Shown here piece by piece: positions 43,480-51,565 of a stretch of DNA of 64,000 nt. The translations under genes and the position numbers were made by a program. The DNA comes from an uncultured Porphyromonadaceae bacterium (GTDB taxonomy: Bacteria; Bacteroidota; Bacteroidia; Bacteroidales; Muribaculaceae): positions 58,827 through 122,826 of the forward strand of contig CABTZK010000005.1 in assembly GCA_902489275.1 (NCBI GenBank). The letters are read 5' to 3'. The notes below the pieces were generated by a model that saw only the letters and a list, made by a program, of their open reading frames with translations, ran no database searches and was not told the DNA's origin. Position 1 is the first letter of the stretch, and each line of letters starts with the position of its first letter.

Positions 43480-45585
43480 ATGACATTGAGAAAATTGGCA
43501 GGCCTGTTGCTGGCGGCAGTCGTGGGGCTGCTCCTGTGGTCGTGTGCCAGCATTGGCAACCCCGAGGGCGGCCCGCGTGACTACACGCCGCCTGTGCTGG
43601 TGAGGTGTCATCCTGCGCATGGCACACTCAACTTCAAGGGCAATAAGGTGAGACTCGACTTCGACGAGATTGTCGTGCTCAAGGACCAGCAGAAAAAGGT
43701 GGTGGTCTCGCCAGCGCAAAAGCAGCCGCCCAGCATCAAGGCACTGGGGAAGAGTGTGTACGTCGAGTTCAACGACACGCTGAAGCCGAACACCACCTAC
43801 ACCATCGACTTCAGTGACGCCCTGCAAGATAACAACGAGGGGAACCGATTAGAGAACTTTTACTATACTTTCTCGACGGGCGACTCAATCGACACATTGG
43901 AAATATCGGGTATCGTTTTGCGAGCCAGTGATTTAGAACCCATGCAAAGCGTGCTGGTGGGTGCGACCACCAACCTCGACGACTCGGCGTTCACGACCTT
44001 GCCGCTCGAGCGCATCTCCAAGACCAACGACAAGGGGCAGTTTACCTTGCGCAATCTCAGGCCCGGGCGCTACCACGTGTTTGCCCTTAACGACCTTGAC
44101 GGGAATTACCGGATGGGACGCAATGAGAGCTATGCTTTTCTTGACGAGGTGATTGTGCCCAGCGTGACGAGTTACACCTCGCAGGATACCACATTCACCT
44201 TTGACCGCCGTGTCGACACGGTGGTCATGGGCACGCACACCGCCTATCTGCCCAACGACATCCTGCTCTCGATGTTCAATGAGCAGTACACCTCGCTCTA
44301 CTTGAAGAAGGCCAAGCGCGTGGAGCGCCACAAGCTGCACGTGCTCACCTCGGCCCCGAATGCCGAGCTGCCCAGGCTCGACATCATCAGCCCTGCCCAG
44401 CACGAGCGAGAATGGTATCGCCTTGAGCGCAACGAGGGTGGTGACTCGCTATATTACTGGCTCACCGACTCGGCGCTCATTAAGAGCGACAGTATTGTGG
44501 TGGACCTGCACTATTTCAAGACCGACTCAACGGGCCTGCTTGTTCCTGCCAACGACACTATTGACTTTGTGAGAAACGTGTCGAATGCCGAAATCAAGGC
44601 TGCCAAAGAGACCGCCAAGGACATCGAGAGCAAGAAAAAGGAAATGGCGAAGCTCCGTGAGCGACGCAACAAGCTCGCCAGCGAGGGCAAGGAGGTCATG
44701 GATATTGATGATGAAATCGAGGCCATCGTGCAATCGCTGAAGGCCAAACGGGAGCGGCTGGAGCTGAAAATGGACAAGAAAAGCGTCTTTGAGGTGACCG
44801 ACAGCATCTCGTTCACATTCACCACGCCCATCAGGGCTATTCGTCGGGGCTTGATTACGCTTGAGCAAATGAACGAGGACAGCACGTGGACTCGCGTCAG
44901 CACGCCACCGCTTCGCCAGGCCAGCGAGTTTGAGTTGATGCGCTACGTGATTCCCATGAGGCTGACGCCCGAGGGCATTTATCGCCTTTCGGTCGACTCG
45001 GCGGCTTTTGAAGACATCTACCACCAGGTCAATGACTCCGCGGGGATGAGGTTCGCCGTGCGCTCGCTCGATGAGTATGGGTCGATTTTGCTCAATATCA
45101 CTCATGCGGGCGATAGCGCCTACGTGGAGTTGCTCAACAGTAGCGGCAACCTTTACCGCACCGCGAAAGTGGCGGATGGCCGCGTGACGTTCGACCATCT
45201 CTTGCCCGCGCAGTACTACTTGCGGCTCGTCAAGGACGAGAATGGCAATGGCAAGTGGGACACGGGAAACTATGCCGAGCATCGTCAGCCCGAGGAGGTC
45301 TATTACTACCCCTGGGAGAAGCGTATGAAAGTGGCTCGTGCCGGTTGGGCGACCGAAATCAACTGGAACATCTACGAGACGGCGATCGACTTGCAGAAGC
45401 CTGAGAAAATCAAGAAAAACTTGCCAGAAAAGAAGGGCGACTCCTTAGAGCAAAGAAAGCGGAAAGTGAAAGACGACCAGGAAGATGAGTTCTCCCCGGG
45501 CTTGAGCCGGGGCAACGGCTCGTCGGGCTACAGTGGCAACAAGTATAGCGACTTCCAGAGAAACAGCCGGCAGCGCCAGCGATAG
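43480..45585 (+). CDS. Ig-like domain (Big_5) lipoprotein
   Basis: This 701-residue lipoprotein has the signal LAGLLLAAVVGLLLWSC, then ASIGNPEGGPRDYTPPVLV, the hallmark start of a Bacteroidetes lipoprotein family with an Ig-like domain (TYTIDFSDALQDNNEGN). A carboxypeptidase-regulatory-like strand region follows (GQFTLRNLRPGRYHVFALND). A Lys/Glu coiled coil lies at about 365-435. The end is Arg/Ser/Gly-rich. It should sit in the outer or inner membrane facing the periplasm. The family's function is unknown; a structural or export role is often assumed. Confidence 0.85.
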   Translation: MTLRKLAGLLLAAVVGLLLWSCASIGNPEGGPRDYTPPVLVRCHPAHGTLNFKGNKVRLDFDEIVVLKDQQKKVVVSPAQKQPPSIKALGKSVYVEFNDTLKPNTTYTIDFSDALQDNNEGNRLENFYYTFSTGDSIDTLEISGIVLRASDLEPMQSVLVGATTNLDDSAFTTLPLERISKTNDKGQFTLRNLRPGRYHVFALNDLDGNYRMGRNESYAFLDEVIVPSVTSYTSQDTTFTFDRRVDTVVMGTHTAYLPNDILLSMFNEQYTSLYLKKAKRVERHKLHVLTSAPNAELPRLDIISPAQHEREWYRLERNEGGDSLYYWLTDSALIKSDSIVVDLHYFKTDSTGLLVPANDTIDFVRNVSNAEIKAAKETAKDIESKKKEMAKLRERRNKLASEGKEVMDIDDEIEAIVQSLKAKRERLELKMDKKSVFEVTDSISFTFTTPIRAIRRGLITLEQMNEDSTWTRVSTPPLRQASEFELMRYVIPMRLTPEGIYRLSVDSAAFEDIYHQVNDSAGMRFAVRSLDEYGSILLNITHAGDSAYVELLNSSGNLYRTAKVADGRVTFDHLLPAQYYLRLVKDENGNGKWDTGNYAEHRQPEEVYYYPWEKRMKVARAGWATEINWNIYETAIDLQKPEKIKKNLPEKKGDSLEQRKRKVKDDQEDEFSPGLSRGNGSSGYSGNKYSDFQRNSRQRQR

Positions 45586-45624
45586 CGTGAGCGCCGAGCG
45601 GGCTCACAATTCGAGATTTTTATG

Positions 45625-45632
45625 TAATTTTG
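45625..45632 (+). promoter_or_regulatory. -7 box of the AgcS symporter gene
   Basis: TAATTTTG lies 32 bp before the ATG at 45664. The -33 element is unclear. Confidence 0.5.
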
Positions 45633-45663
45633 CAGTCAAAACTTAACACAAGACACACTAAAA

Positions 45664-47052
45664 ATGGAGACATTTTACGGCAACCTCAGCCAATGGATTA
45701 TTTCGTTGTGCGACGTCATCTGCGGCTACCCTTATTTCTTCTTGCTCATCGGGGGCGGCATTTTCCTGTTTCTCTACTCGGGCTGTGTGAGCATCAGGCG
45801 GCTGCCATGGAGCGTGAGAGCCTTGCGAGCCCAGCAGGCCAGGCAAGCGGGCAAGGACACGGGGCAAATCAGCTCGTTCCAGGCGCTGATGAGCGCCATT
45901 GCCGCCACGGTGGGCATGGGCAACATTGCCGGTGTGGCCATCGCCTTGTCGATAGGCGGGCCTGGTGTGATTTTCTGGATGTGGATGAGCGCCATTTTGG
46001 GCATGAGCACCAAGTTTTTCGAGGGCACGCTGGCCATCATGTACAAGGGGCGTGACTCGCGAGGCAACCTCCAGGGCGGGCCCATGTACATGATTAGCGA
46101 GGGCTTAGGCAGGAAGTGGCGCCCGATGGCTGTCGCCTTTGCCGTTTTTGGCCTTGTGGGCACGCTGTGCTTCATGCAGGCCAACCAGTTGGTCGAGTCG
46201 GTCACGACCGTGTTTACCACGCCCATGGGCGTGGCAAACACGGCATGGTTGCGCTTCGCCATCGGTGTGGCCATCGTGCTCGTGGTAGGGACGGTGATCT
46301 TGGGCGGCATCAGCCGCATTGCGCAGGTAGCAGCCCGGATTGTCCCCGCCATGGTGACGTTGTACTTGATGCTGGTCGTGTTTATCATGGTCATGAACTT
46401 CAAGCAAATACCAGGCGTGTTTGCCCAGATCATCGATGGCGCGTTCTCGATGAAAGCCGGCTTTGGCGCTTTTGCCGGCATCGCCTTGATAGGCACTCGC
46501 CGCGCGGCCATGGTCAACGAGGCTGGGGTGGGCACAGCATCGATGATGCACGGGGCCTCGATGAACACCGAGCCCGTGCGCGAGGGGCTGGTGGCCATGG
46601 TCGCCCCCGCCGTTGACTCGGGCATCGTGTGCACCTTGACGGCTATCCCCATTATCATGGCAGGGCAGAGCTTGGGCACAGGCGAGGTGAGTGGCGGCCT
46701 CTACATTGCCCTGGGCGCTTTTGGGCAGCTGATACCTCACGTGGGTCAGTATCTGCTCATGGCCATTGTGTTTTGCTTTGCGTTTTCCACGATGTTTACC
46801 TATAGCTACTATGGCCAAAAGTGCACCAACTTCCTCTTTGGCGCTCAAAACACCAAGTACTACAACTACTACTACTTGGCGATGATTATCGTGGCTGCCG
46901 TCATCAAGCTCGACCTGCTTGTGAGCATCATGGACCTTGCTTTTGCCTTGATGGCTTTGTGTACCATGACCACCTTGATTCTGCTTAGCCCCAGGGTGAA
47001 ACGCGAAATGAAAAGGTACTTTATGAAAGAAAAACAGCAAAAAAACTTATAG
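45664..47052 (+). CDS. Sodium:alanine/glycine symporter (AGCS family)
   Basis: This 462-residue protein has about 11 membrane segments. The AGCS signature lies at SSFQALMSAIAATVGMGNIAGVA, here broken into SSFQALMSAIAATVG and MGNIAGVAIAL, followed by GGPGVIFWMWMSAILGMSTKFFEG. The later motif AGVGTASMMHGASMNTEPV is also typical. It takes up alanine or glycine with sodium at the inner membrane. The basic C-terminal tail is cytosolic. It has its own promoter box and stands alone. Confidence 0.95.
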   Translation: METFYGNLSQWIISLCDVICGYPYFFLLIGGGIFLFLYSGCVSIRRLPWSVRALRAQQARQAGKDTGQISSFQALMSAIAATVGMGNIAGVAIALSIGGPGVIFWMWMSAILGMSTKFFEGTLAIMYKGRDSRGNLQGGPMYMISEGLGRKWRPMAVAFAVFGLVGTLCFMQANQLVESVTTVFTTPMGVANTAWLRFAIGVAIVLVVGTVILGGISRIAQVAARIVPAMVTLYLMLVVFIMVMNFKQIPGVFAQIIDGAFSMKAGFGAFAGIALIGTRRAAMVNEAGVGTASMMHGASMNTEPVREGLVAMVAPAVDSGIVCTLTAIPIIMAGQSLGTGEVSGGLYIALGAFGQLIPHVGQYLLMAIVFCFAFSTMFTYSYYGQKCTNFLFGAQNTKYYNYYYLAMIIVAAVIKLDLLVSIMDLAFALMALCTMTTLILLSPRVKREMKRYFMKEKQQKNL

Positions 47053-47076
47053 CCAAGTATATTTTTGCACAAAAAA

Positions 47077-47222
47077 CTTGCTTTATTAATATTTTGTGAT
47101 TATATTTGCAGAAAATATTAATAAGCATTGATTGAAAAACGCATTCGAAAAGTACAGGAAAAAGAATTTTCTCATACTCTAAAAATGTAGGCAGGTTCGA
47201 TTTTGTGAAAAATCGAACCTGC
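47077..47222 (+). ncRNA. Candidate small RNA: orphan promoter and perfect 14-bp hairpin
   Basis: This lies in the 332-bp gap after agcS. CTTG (47077-47080), 20 bp, TATATTTG (47101-47108) is a promoter match with no following gene. About 80 nt downstream GCAGGTTCGATTTT (47191-47204) and AAAATCGAACCTGC (47209-47222) form a perfect stem closed by a GTGA (GNRA-type) tetraloop. There is no T-tract after it. The structure could instead be a bidirectional transcript end. Confidence 0.4.
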
Positions 47223-47307
47223 TGCTTGCTACCCCCAAGCACAAAGCCCCAAAAGCCCCAGTTGAGGTGCGTTCGGCTCGCCCCTTGCAAAAAACATCAC
47301 CTTGATA

Positions 47308-47338
47308 GTTGCATTTTTGAGGAAAACCAGTAACTTTG
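47308..47338 (+). promoter_or_regulatory. Promoter of the tandem lipoprotein cluster
   Basis: GTTG (47308-47311), 19 bp, TAACTTTG (47331-47338), 47 bp before the first start codon. Confidence 0.6.
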
Positions 47339-47384
47339 CAACGCGGTTTTACAAGAACCCCAAAGAACTACTCATTAATCAAAT

Positions 47385-47924
47385 ATGAAAAAATTAAAAA
47401 TGAAAATCGCAATGAAGAATAAGTTCTTATCACTCATCGCTATCGTGCTGGCAGTCGCATCGAGCCTTGCGCTCACGGCTTGCGACGACGACGCGCCAGC
47501 CGGCGACATGACGGTAACCTACAGTGTTAATTTAGGCGAAGATATGCCGCGTGTGGGCCAGGTGGCCATTCACTATATCGACGAGGCAGGCAAGCCGCAA
47601 GTGGATCGCGTCACGGGCACTTCCTGGAGCAAAGCCATCAAGCCCCACCATGGGACGGGGGTCTTTGCCGTGAGAATCGCTGTTGAGCCGAAGAATGACG
47701 CGCCCAAGGAGAGCTACAAGTTGGGAGCTGAAAGCCTGATCAAGTACGACGGCGCCAACGGGGCCGGCGCTAACGCCAAGGTCATCGCGCCCATCTCTCA
47801 ATATGACAAGAGCAAGTTAGAGTTAGTCCTGGCCAGAATCAACAGTGGCTATCATGCCATTAGAATCTCCAACAATGGAGAGCGAGTGGTCACGTCGGAC
47901 GTAGCTTCCCCATTCGGCAAGTGA
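47385..47924 (+). CDS. Tandem-family lipoprotein, copy 1
   Basis: This 179-residue protein (170 if it starts at the ATG at 47412, which gives a more standard signal) has the signal KFLSLIAIVLAVASSLALT and lipobox ending in TAC. The mature part begins with an acidic run (CDDD), then TVTYSVNLGEDMPRVGQVAI and HYIDEAGKPQ, then SWSKAIKPHHGTGVFAVRI. The same order of motifs appears in the two following genes, so the three are tandem duplicates. No known family is recognised. Export to the outer membrane surface is possible given the acidic residues after the Cys. Confidence 0.75.
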   Translation: MKKLKMKIAMKNKFLSLIAIVLAVASSLALTACDDDAPAGDMTVTYSVNLGEDMPRVGQVAIHYIDEAGKPQVDRVTGTSWSKAIKPHHGTGVFAVRIAVEPKNDAPKESYKLGAESLIKYDGANGAGANAKVIAPISQYDKSKLELVLARINSGYHAIRISNNGERVVTSDVASPFGK

Positions 47925-47972
47925 CGCCCGCGCGGCCTGCTGGCAGCCTGCAATCTTTAAAAGTAAAGACCA

Positions 47973-48500
47973 ATGAAAAAGAAGTTACTCCTATTAGCCG
48001 CTCTCGTCTGCACGGCGGTCGCAAGTTTCACGCTCACCTCCTGCAGCGATGACGATGAGCCTGCCGTCGAGGATCAAATGTATTTGATTTATAGCGTGGA
48101 TCTCTCCTACCAAATTCACAATGTCGCTAACGTCGTGATTGAATATATCGATGGAGACGGCAAGTGCAAGTTTGCCTCCGATCTCGCAGACACGTTTCTG
48201 TGGAAAAAGGCGATAGCCCCGGTCAAGGGCAGTGGAGTCTACGGCGTGCGTGTCAGGCTCTCGGGCAGGGGTGAAGACCACTATCTCGACGATTTCTATA
48301 ATTTGGGCATCAGCACCTCCATTGCGATCAATTCAATCTCGGGCAACTCGTTTGTGAGCAATGGCACGGCCTATACCAGCCCCTGGTTAGTGCCAAAAGC
48401 CAATATCGAAAAAGCGATAGCGGAGATCAATAAGAAAGCCCACGTGATTGCCATAGACGGTTACGGAAGCGTTGTAACTCCCGGAAAATCACCTTTCTAA
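47973..48500 (+). CDS. Tandem-family lipoprotein, copy 2
   Basis: This 175-residue lipoprotein has the signal LLLLAALVCTAVASFTLTSC followed by acidic residues (SDDDEP). Shared motifs with copy 1 are LIYSVDLSYQIHNVANVVI, EYIDGDGKCK, WKKAIAPVKGSGVYGVRV and a C-terminal HVIAIDGYGSVV. Sequence identity to copy 1 is low apart from these, so the duplication is old or under diversifying selection. The gene is 48 bp after copy 1. Function unknown. Confidence 0.75.
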   Translation: MKKKLLLLAALVCTAVASFTLTSCSDDDEPAVEDQMYLIYSVDLSYQIHNVANVVIEYIDGDGKCKFASDLADTFLWKKAIAPVKGSGVYGVRVRLSGRGEDHYLDDFYNLGISTSIAINSISGNSFVSNGTAYTSPWLVPKANIEKAIAEINKKAHVIAIDGYGSVVTPGKSPF

Positions 48501-48574
48501 TGGATTCCAAGTTAACAAGATGGCGCATTGAGGCAACTGCCTCTCACGCGCGCTCGTTTTAATTCTTTTTAATC

Positions 48575-49102
48575 ATGAGAAATATCTTTTTCACACTCAC
48601 GCTTGCGGTTGCCATGATGGGACTGGCATCGTGCCTCGACAATGCCGAGCGCGAGCCGGCGCAGACCTGCTCGGCAACCTATTACATTAGCTTTGGCGAC
48701 GATTTCTTTAAAGCCGCCACCGCAACGGTATACTTCAAGGATGGCGACAAGACCAAGTCGATCGTGTTCGATGACGGCAACGTGCTCGATGATGGTAAAA
48801 TGTGGAAACGCACCACCAGAGGGACTCTCAATGCCCCCTACGGTTTCCGCATCGTGATTCACCCCAAGAGCGTCAACGAACTTTCGCAGGACAGCTATGA
48901 CCTCCACACCACAGGGAAAATCGACATGGTTGCGAGTACAGGAAACAAGTTTCACGGCAGCTGGCAGCCCATCGTCGAGGCAGCTGGGCCAGTGGGCAAG
49001 TCGCAGACCCCATCGGTGTTGCTGGCAAGCAGTGGCAAGGTGATTGCCTATCAGGTCGACAGCAAGGGCGACTTTGTGGAAAACACCACCCTCTTCGACT
49101 GA
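48575..49102 (+). CDS. Tandem-family lipoprotein, copy 3
   Basis: This 175-residue lipoprotein has the signal FFTLTLAVAMMGLASC. It keeps the same framework as its two neighbours: YYISFGDDFFKAATATVYF, then an acidic D-G turn, WKRTTRGTLNAPYGFRIVI and a C-terminal SSGKVIAYQVDS. It is the most diverged copy. The gene is 74 bp after copy 2 and is last in the set, with a long hairpin at 49192 downstream. Function unknown. Confidence 0.7.
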   Translation: MRNIFFTLTLAVAMMGLASCLDNAEREPAQTCSATYYISFGDDFFKAATATVYFKDGDKTKSIVFDDGNVLDDGKMWKRTTRGTLNAPYGFRIVIHPKSVNELSQDSYDLHTTGKIDMVASTGNKFHGSWQPIVEAAGPVGKSQTPSVLLASSGKVIAYQVDSKGDFVENTTLFD

Positions 49103-49191
49103 GTAGCGCCCGCGCCCGCGGCAGGATGAAACACCAAGATGCCGAAAGTCCCGCGGCAGCCGCATAGCCCCCCGCCTATTCCAGTCTATCA

Positions 49192-49222
49192 CACCCATGA
49201 GGGCATTTCGCCTTCATGGGTG
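49192..49222. repeat. Perfect 13-bp hairpin after the lipoprotein cluster
   Basis: CACCCATGA and TCATGGGTG flank GGC/GCC and a G-U pair around the loop ATTTC, giving an uninterrupted 13-bp stem. There is no T-tract. It is a possible transcript end for the lipoprotein cluster, 90 bp before it. Confidence 0.6.
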
Positions 49223-49259
49223 GGCTGGCAACTGTCCTTGCGCGAGCTACTCATCCTCA

Positions 49260-49463
49260 TCAGCAACGCGCCCATTCGTAGAGCGGCATGGTCAGCGTGA
49301 TGGTTGACGAGTCCAGCAGCTTGATTGGCATCCTGAAACGGAATTTGGAACGTTGCCACACCGCCTGCTGTCCGAAGTCCGTTTTGGGGTCACGGATGAT
49401 TTTTCTTATACTTTCTTTCGGAAGTTTGTTGGTTGCTTGAGCGAAAAGTGTTATATTTGCCAT
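49260..49463 (-). pseudogene. IS4-like transposase remnant with internal deletion
   Basis: Read leftward, the 67-residue frame starts MANITLFAQATNKLPKESIR, like the N-terminus of a Bacteroidales IS4-type transposase (MxxxTLFxQxxxxLP). It jumps within a few residues to KLLDSSTITLTMPLYEWA, the region around the first catalytic Asp (IDSTTI motif) of the same family. About 100 residues between these are deleted and the rest is gone. It is a relic, not a functional gene. Confidence 0.7.
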
Positions 49464-49531
49464 AAGGAAGTAAAAGAGGTGGTTCTCTTTGCTAAGGTAG
49501 CATATTCTATCTTAGCTTTACTTCCTTTTTT
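49428..49531 (+). ncRNA. Candidate 65-nt structured RNA (three-way junction) with promoter and U-tract
   Basis: A promoter-like pair, GTTG (49428-49431), 20 bp, TATATTTG (49452-49459), predicts a start near 49465. Exactly there an outer stem opens: AAGGAAGTAAA (49464-49474) pairs with TTTACTTCCTT (49517-49527). Inside are AGAG/CTCT (49475-49478 with 49485-49488) and GCTAAGGTAG/CTATCTTAGC (49491-49500 with 49507-49516). T residues follow at 49526-49531. The promoter lies in codons of the transposase relic, so an outward IS promoter is an alternative. Confidence 0.45.
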
Positions 49532-49653
49532 CGTTTTTTTGAAAAACGTTTAGGGCAACATTGGAGCTTAACGTGAAGAATTGGGTGAATATCGCGTGAT
49601 TCGCTCTAAAAAAGGGTTTATTTGCGCCAATTTAGGTTTTTTCTTTGAAAAAG

Positions 49654-49684
49654 TTTGCAGACTAAAAAAAATGTAGTATCTTTG
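49654..49684 (+). promoter_or_regulatory. Promoter of tRNA-Asp
   Basis: TTTG (49654-49657), 19 bp, TATCTTTG (49677-49684), 40 bp before the tRNA. Both boxes are perfect. Confidence 0.75.
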
Positions 49685-49724
49685 CACTCGCAATTGTGAA
49701 AAACAATTTTGCAACCTCAATGAT

Positions 49725-49798
49725 GGTGCGTTAGTTCAGCTGGTTAGAATGCCTGCCTGTCACGCAGGAGGTCACCGGTTCGAGTCCGGTACGCACCG
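49725..49798 (+). tRNA. tRNA-Asp (GTC)
   Basis: A standard cloverleaf. The acceptor is GGTGCGT/ACGCACC, the D-arm contains AGCTGGTTAGAA, the anticodon stem CCTGC/GCAGG holds loop CTGTCAC with anticodon GTC, and the T-stem is CCGG/CCGG with loop TTCGAGT. The discriminator is G, as expected for Asp. CCA is not encoded. Confidence 0.96.
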
Positions 49799-49814
49799 CA
49801 AGTGGAGAGAGGAG

Positions 49815-49857
49815 ATGAGCAACTTAGTTCTCTTGTAGACGGGTTGCTCATTTTTTT
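49815..49857 (+). terminator. Intrinsic terminator of tRNA-Asp
   Basis: ATGAGCAAC (49815-49823) pairs with GTTGCTCAT (49843-49851) and runs into seven T residues. Confidence 0.8.
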
Positions 49858-49960
49858 CTGTTTACCACTCATTCCCTTTCAAATTGAAGTGAGAAAAGCC
49901 GTTTGGGTGCAAATCAACGTGTAGACTGAAAAAGTTAAAGCCGTTTTTCTATCCGTCACG

Positions 49961-49991
49961 TTTGCTCTTGCCGTTTTTTTGTTTAATTTTG
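49961..49991 (+). promoter_or_regulatory. Promoter of the DUF285 BspA-like gene
   Basis: TTTG (49961-49964), 19 bp, TAATTTTG (49984-49991), a perfect consensus pair about 90 bp before the start at 50080. Confidence 0.75.
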
Positions 49992-50079
49992 TGCCGATTA
50001 ACATTAATCGTCAGGCTACTTTGAGATGCGCTGACGTTTGGATGTTGCCAATAATCAACCTATTAAAAAAACTACACAC

Positions 50080-51075
50080 ATGAAGAAAGAACTACTCTCA
50101 GTGCTCACCGCCCTCGTGGCGACCATGACTGGCCTGCAGGCCAGTGCCCAGAATCCAGAGGCTTATGCCGTTTTGAGCGACTCGACGCTCACTTTTTATT
50201 ACGACACACAGCGTGCTGCTCATCAAGGCGCTACAGTCTACACCGTTCCACAGAACTCCTCGTTTTACAGCAAGCCCGAGTGGGCTTACAGCTATGGAAT
50301 CAAGCGAGCTGTTTTCGATGCCTCGTGTGCCAATTATGAGCCAACCAGCACAGCGTTTTGGTTTTATTTTTTAAGGAAACTGGAATCGGTTGAGGGTCTT
50401 CAGTACCTGAATACGGCCAATGTGACCGACATGAGCAATATGTTCTCCACCTGCCACTCCCTGAAGGCGATTGACGTGTCGAACTTCAATACCGCGAACG
50501 TTACCAACATGTACAGCCTGTTCTGCAACTGCGAGGCTCTGAAATCGCTCGACCTGTCGAGTTTCAACACCGCCAGCGTAACCGACATGTTCAGCATGTT
50601 CTGCAATTGCGTCTCGCTCACCGACATCAACGTGTCGAGTTTCAACACCGCCAGCGTGACCAACATGACCAGCATGTTCAGTGGCTGTGAGGCTTTGGAC
50701 ACGCTCGACCTGTCGAGTTTTGACACCCAGAATGTATCGACCTTGGGCTACATGTTCAGCGGCTGCTTCCGCTTGAAGGCCATCTACAGCAACAAGGACT
50801 GGAATCAGGGCGTTGAAAAAAGGTCCAGCGAGATGTTTAGCGGGTGCGAAGTGCTTGAGGGCGCTGTAAAGTATGATGAGGAGCAAGTGGGAATTGAGAT
50901 GGCTAACCCCGTCACGGGCTACTTCACGGCCAAAGAGGTCACAGCTATCGATGAGATTGCCAGCGGCAACATGCAGCAAAGTGAGACAGGGGCCTACAAC
51001 CTCAGCGGCCAGCCGGTGAGCAGTGATTACAAGGGCATCGTGATCAAGAGCGGCCAGAAGGTGCTGCAGCGATGA
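50080..51075 (+). CDS. Secreted BspA-like protein with DUF285 repeats
   Basis: The ATG at 50080 gives 331 residues with the signal MKKELLSVLTALVATMTGLQ and cleavage after ASA. From about residue 105 it has five DUF285-type repeats of 22 residues (NTANVTDMSNMFSTCHSLKA, NTASVTDMFSMFCNCVSLTD). It ends with GAYNLSGQPV and GIVIKSGQKVLQR, a short T9SS-like tail. BspA-like proteins are surface adhesins of host-associated Bacteroidales. The first 75 residues match the decayed copy at 6394-6701, so the family has been duplicated in this chromosome. Confidence 0.88.
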   Translation: MKKELLSVLTALVATMTGLQASAQNPEAYAVLSDSTLTFYYDTQRAAHQGATVYTVPQNSSFYSKPEWAYSYGIKRAVFDASCANYEPTSTAFWFYFLRKLESVEGLQYLNTANVTDMSNMFSTCHSLKAIDVSNFNTANVTNMYSLFCNCEALKSLDLSSFNTASVTDMFSMFCNCVSLTDINVSSFNTASVTNMTSMFSGCEALDTLDLSSFDTQNVSTLGYMFSGCFRLKAIYSNKDWNQGVEKRSSEMFSGCEVLEGAVKYDEEQVGIEMANPVTGYFTAKEVTAIDEIASGNMQQSETGAYNLSGQPVSSDYKGIVIKSGQKVLQR

Positions 51076-51130
51076 GCCTTTCGCTGGCCATGCCAGCAAG
51101 GAAATAATTTTCCCTCAATGCCATATTCTT

Positions 51131-51163
51131 CAATCCCGCGGGGTGTCACGCCTTGCGGGATTG
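51131..51163. repeat. Hairpin between convergent genes
   Basis: CAATCCCGC (51131-51139) and GCGGGATTG (51155-51163) form a 9-bp stem with further inner G-C pairs. It lies between the ends of the BspA-like gene and the leftward DUF4834 gene. There is no T-tract. It could end transcripts from both sides. Confidence 0.55.
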
Positions 51164-51195
51164 CTGGCTCTTCCAGCCTTGCGCTCAAGATTGCG

Positions 51196-51507
51196 CTAAA
51201 CGTCCTCAAACTCGGCATCGGTGATATGCTCCTCCTCGTCGATTGCTTCAGGCGGTGCCGCGGCTTCGGCCTTGCGCCCATCGTTCACCTCCTCGAAGTC
51301 GACATATTCGCCCATATCCTGGGTGTAGACCTTGCGCCGGCGGCCTCTGTGCCAGGCTCGGTTTCCACCTGGGCGGCCGTGCTGCTCCTGCTGGAAGCCC
51401 GTCGCGTCGCGGAATCGCTTGCGCACGTTGCGCACGGTCAGCATGAACTTGACCAGTGGCCACAAAAGGAATGCGATCAGGAGGAGAAAGAGTAGCTTGA
51501 AAATCAT
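51196..51507 (-). CDS. DUF4834-family membrane protein
   Basis: This 103-residue protein has one N-terminal membrane helix (FKLLFLLLIAFLLWPLVKFML), a basic region (NVRKRFRDATGF, HRGRRRK) and an acidic tail ending in ITDAEFEDV. This is the Bacteroidetes-specific DUF4834 layout, usually found next to psd and pssA as here. The function is unknown; the topology places the charged part in the cytoplasm. It is 58 bp downstream of pssA in the same leftward operon. Confidence 0.85.
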   Translation of the reverse strand: MIFKLLFLLLIAFLLWPLVKFMLTVRNVRKRFRDATGFQQEQHGRPGGNRAWHRGRRRKVYTQDMGEYVDFEEVNDGRKAEAAAPPEAIDEEEHITDAEFEDV

Positions 51508-51565
51508 AGACAGTTAAGGATTAAAAGCGGAAACGCGAAAGCGGCAAGAGCCACGCCTCGGGGCC

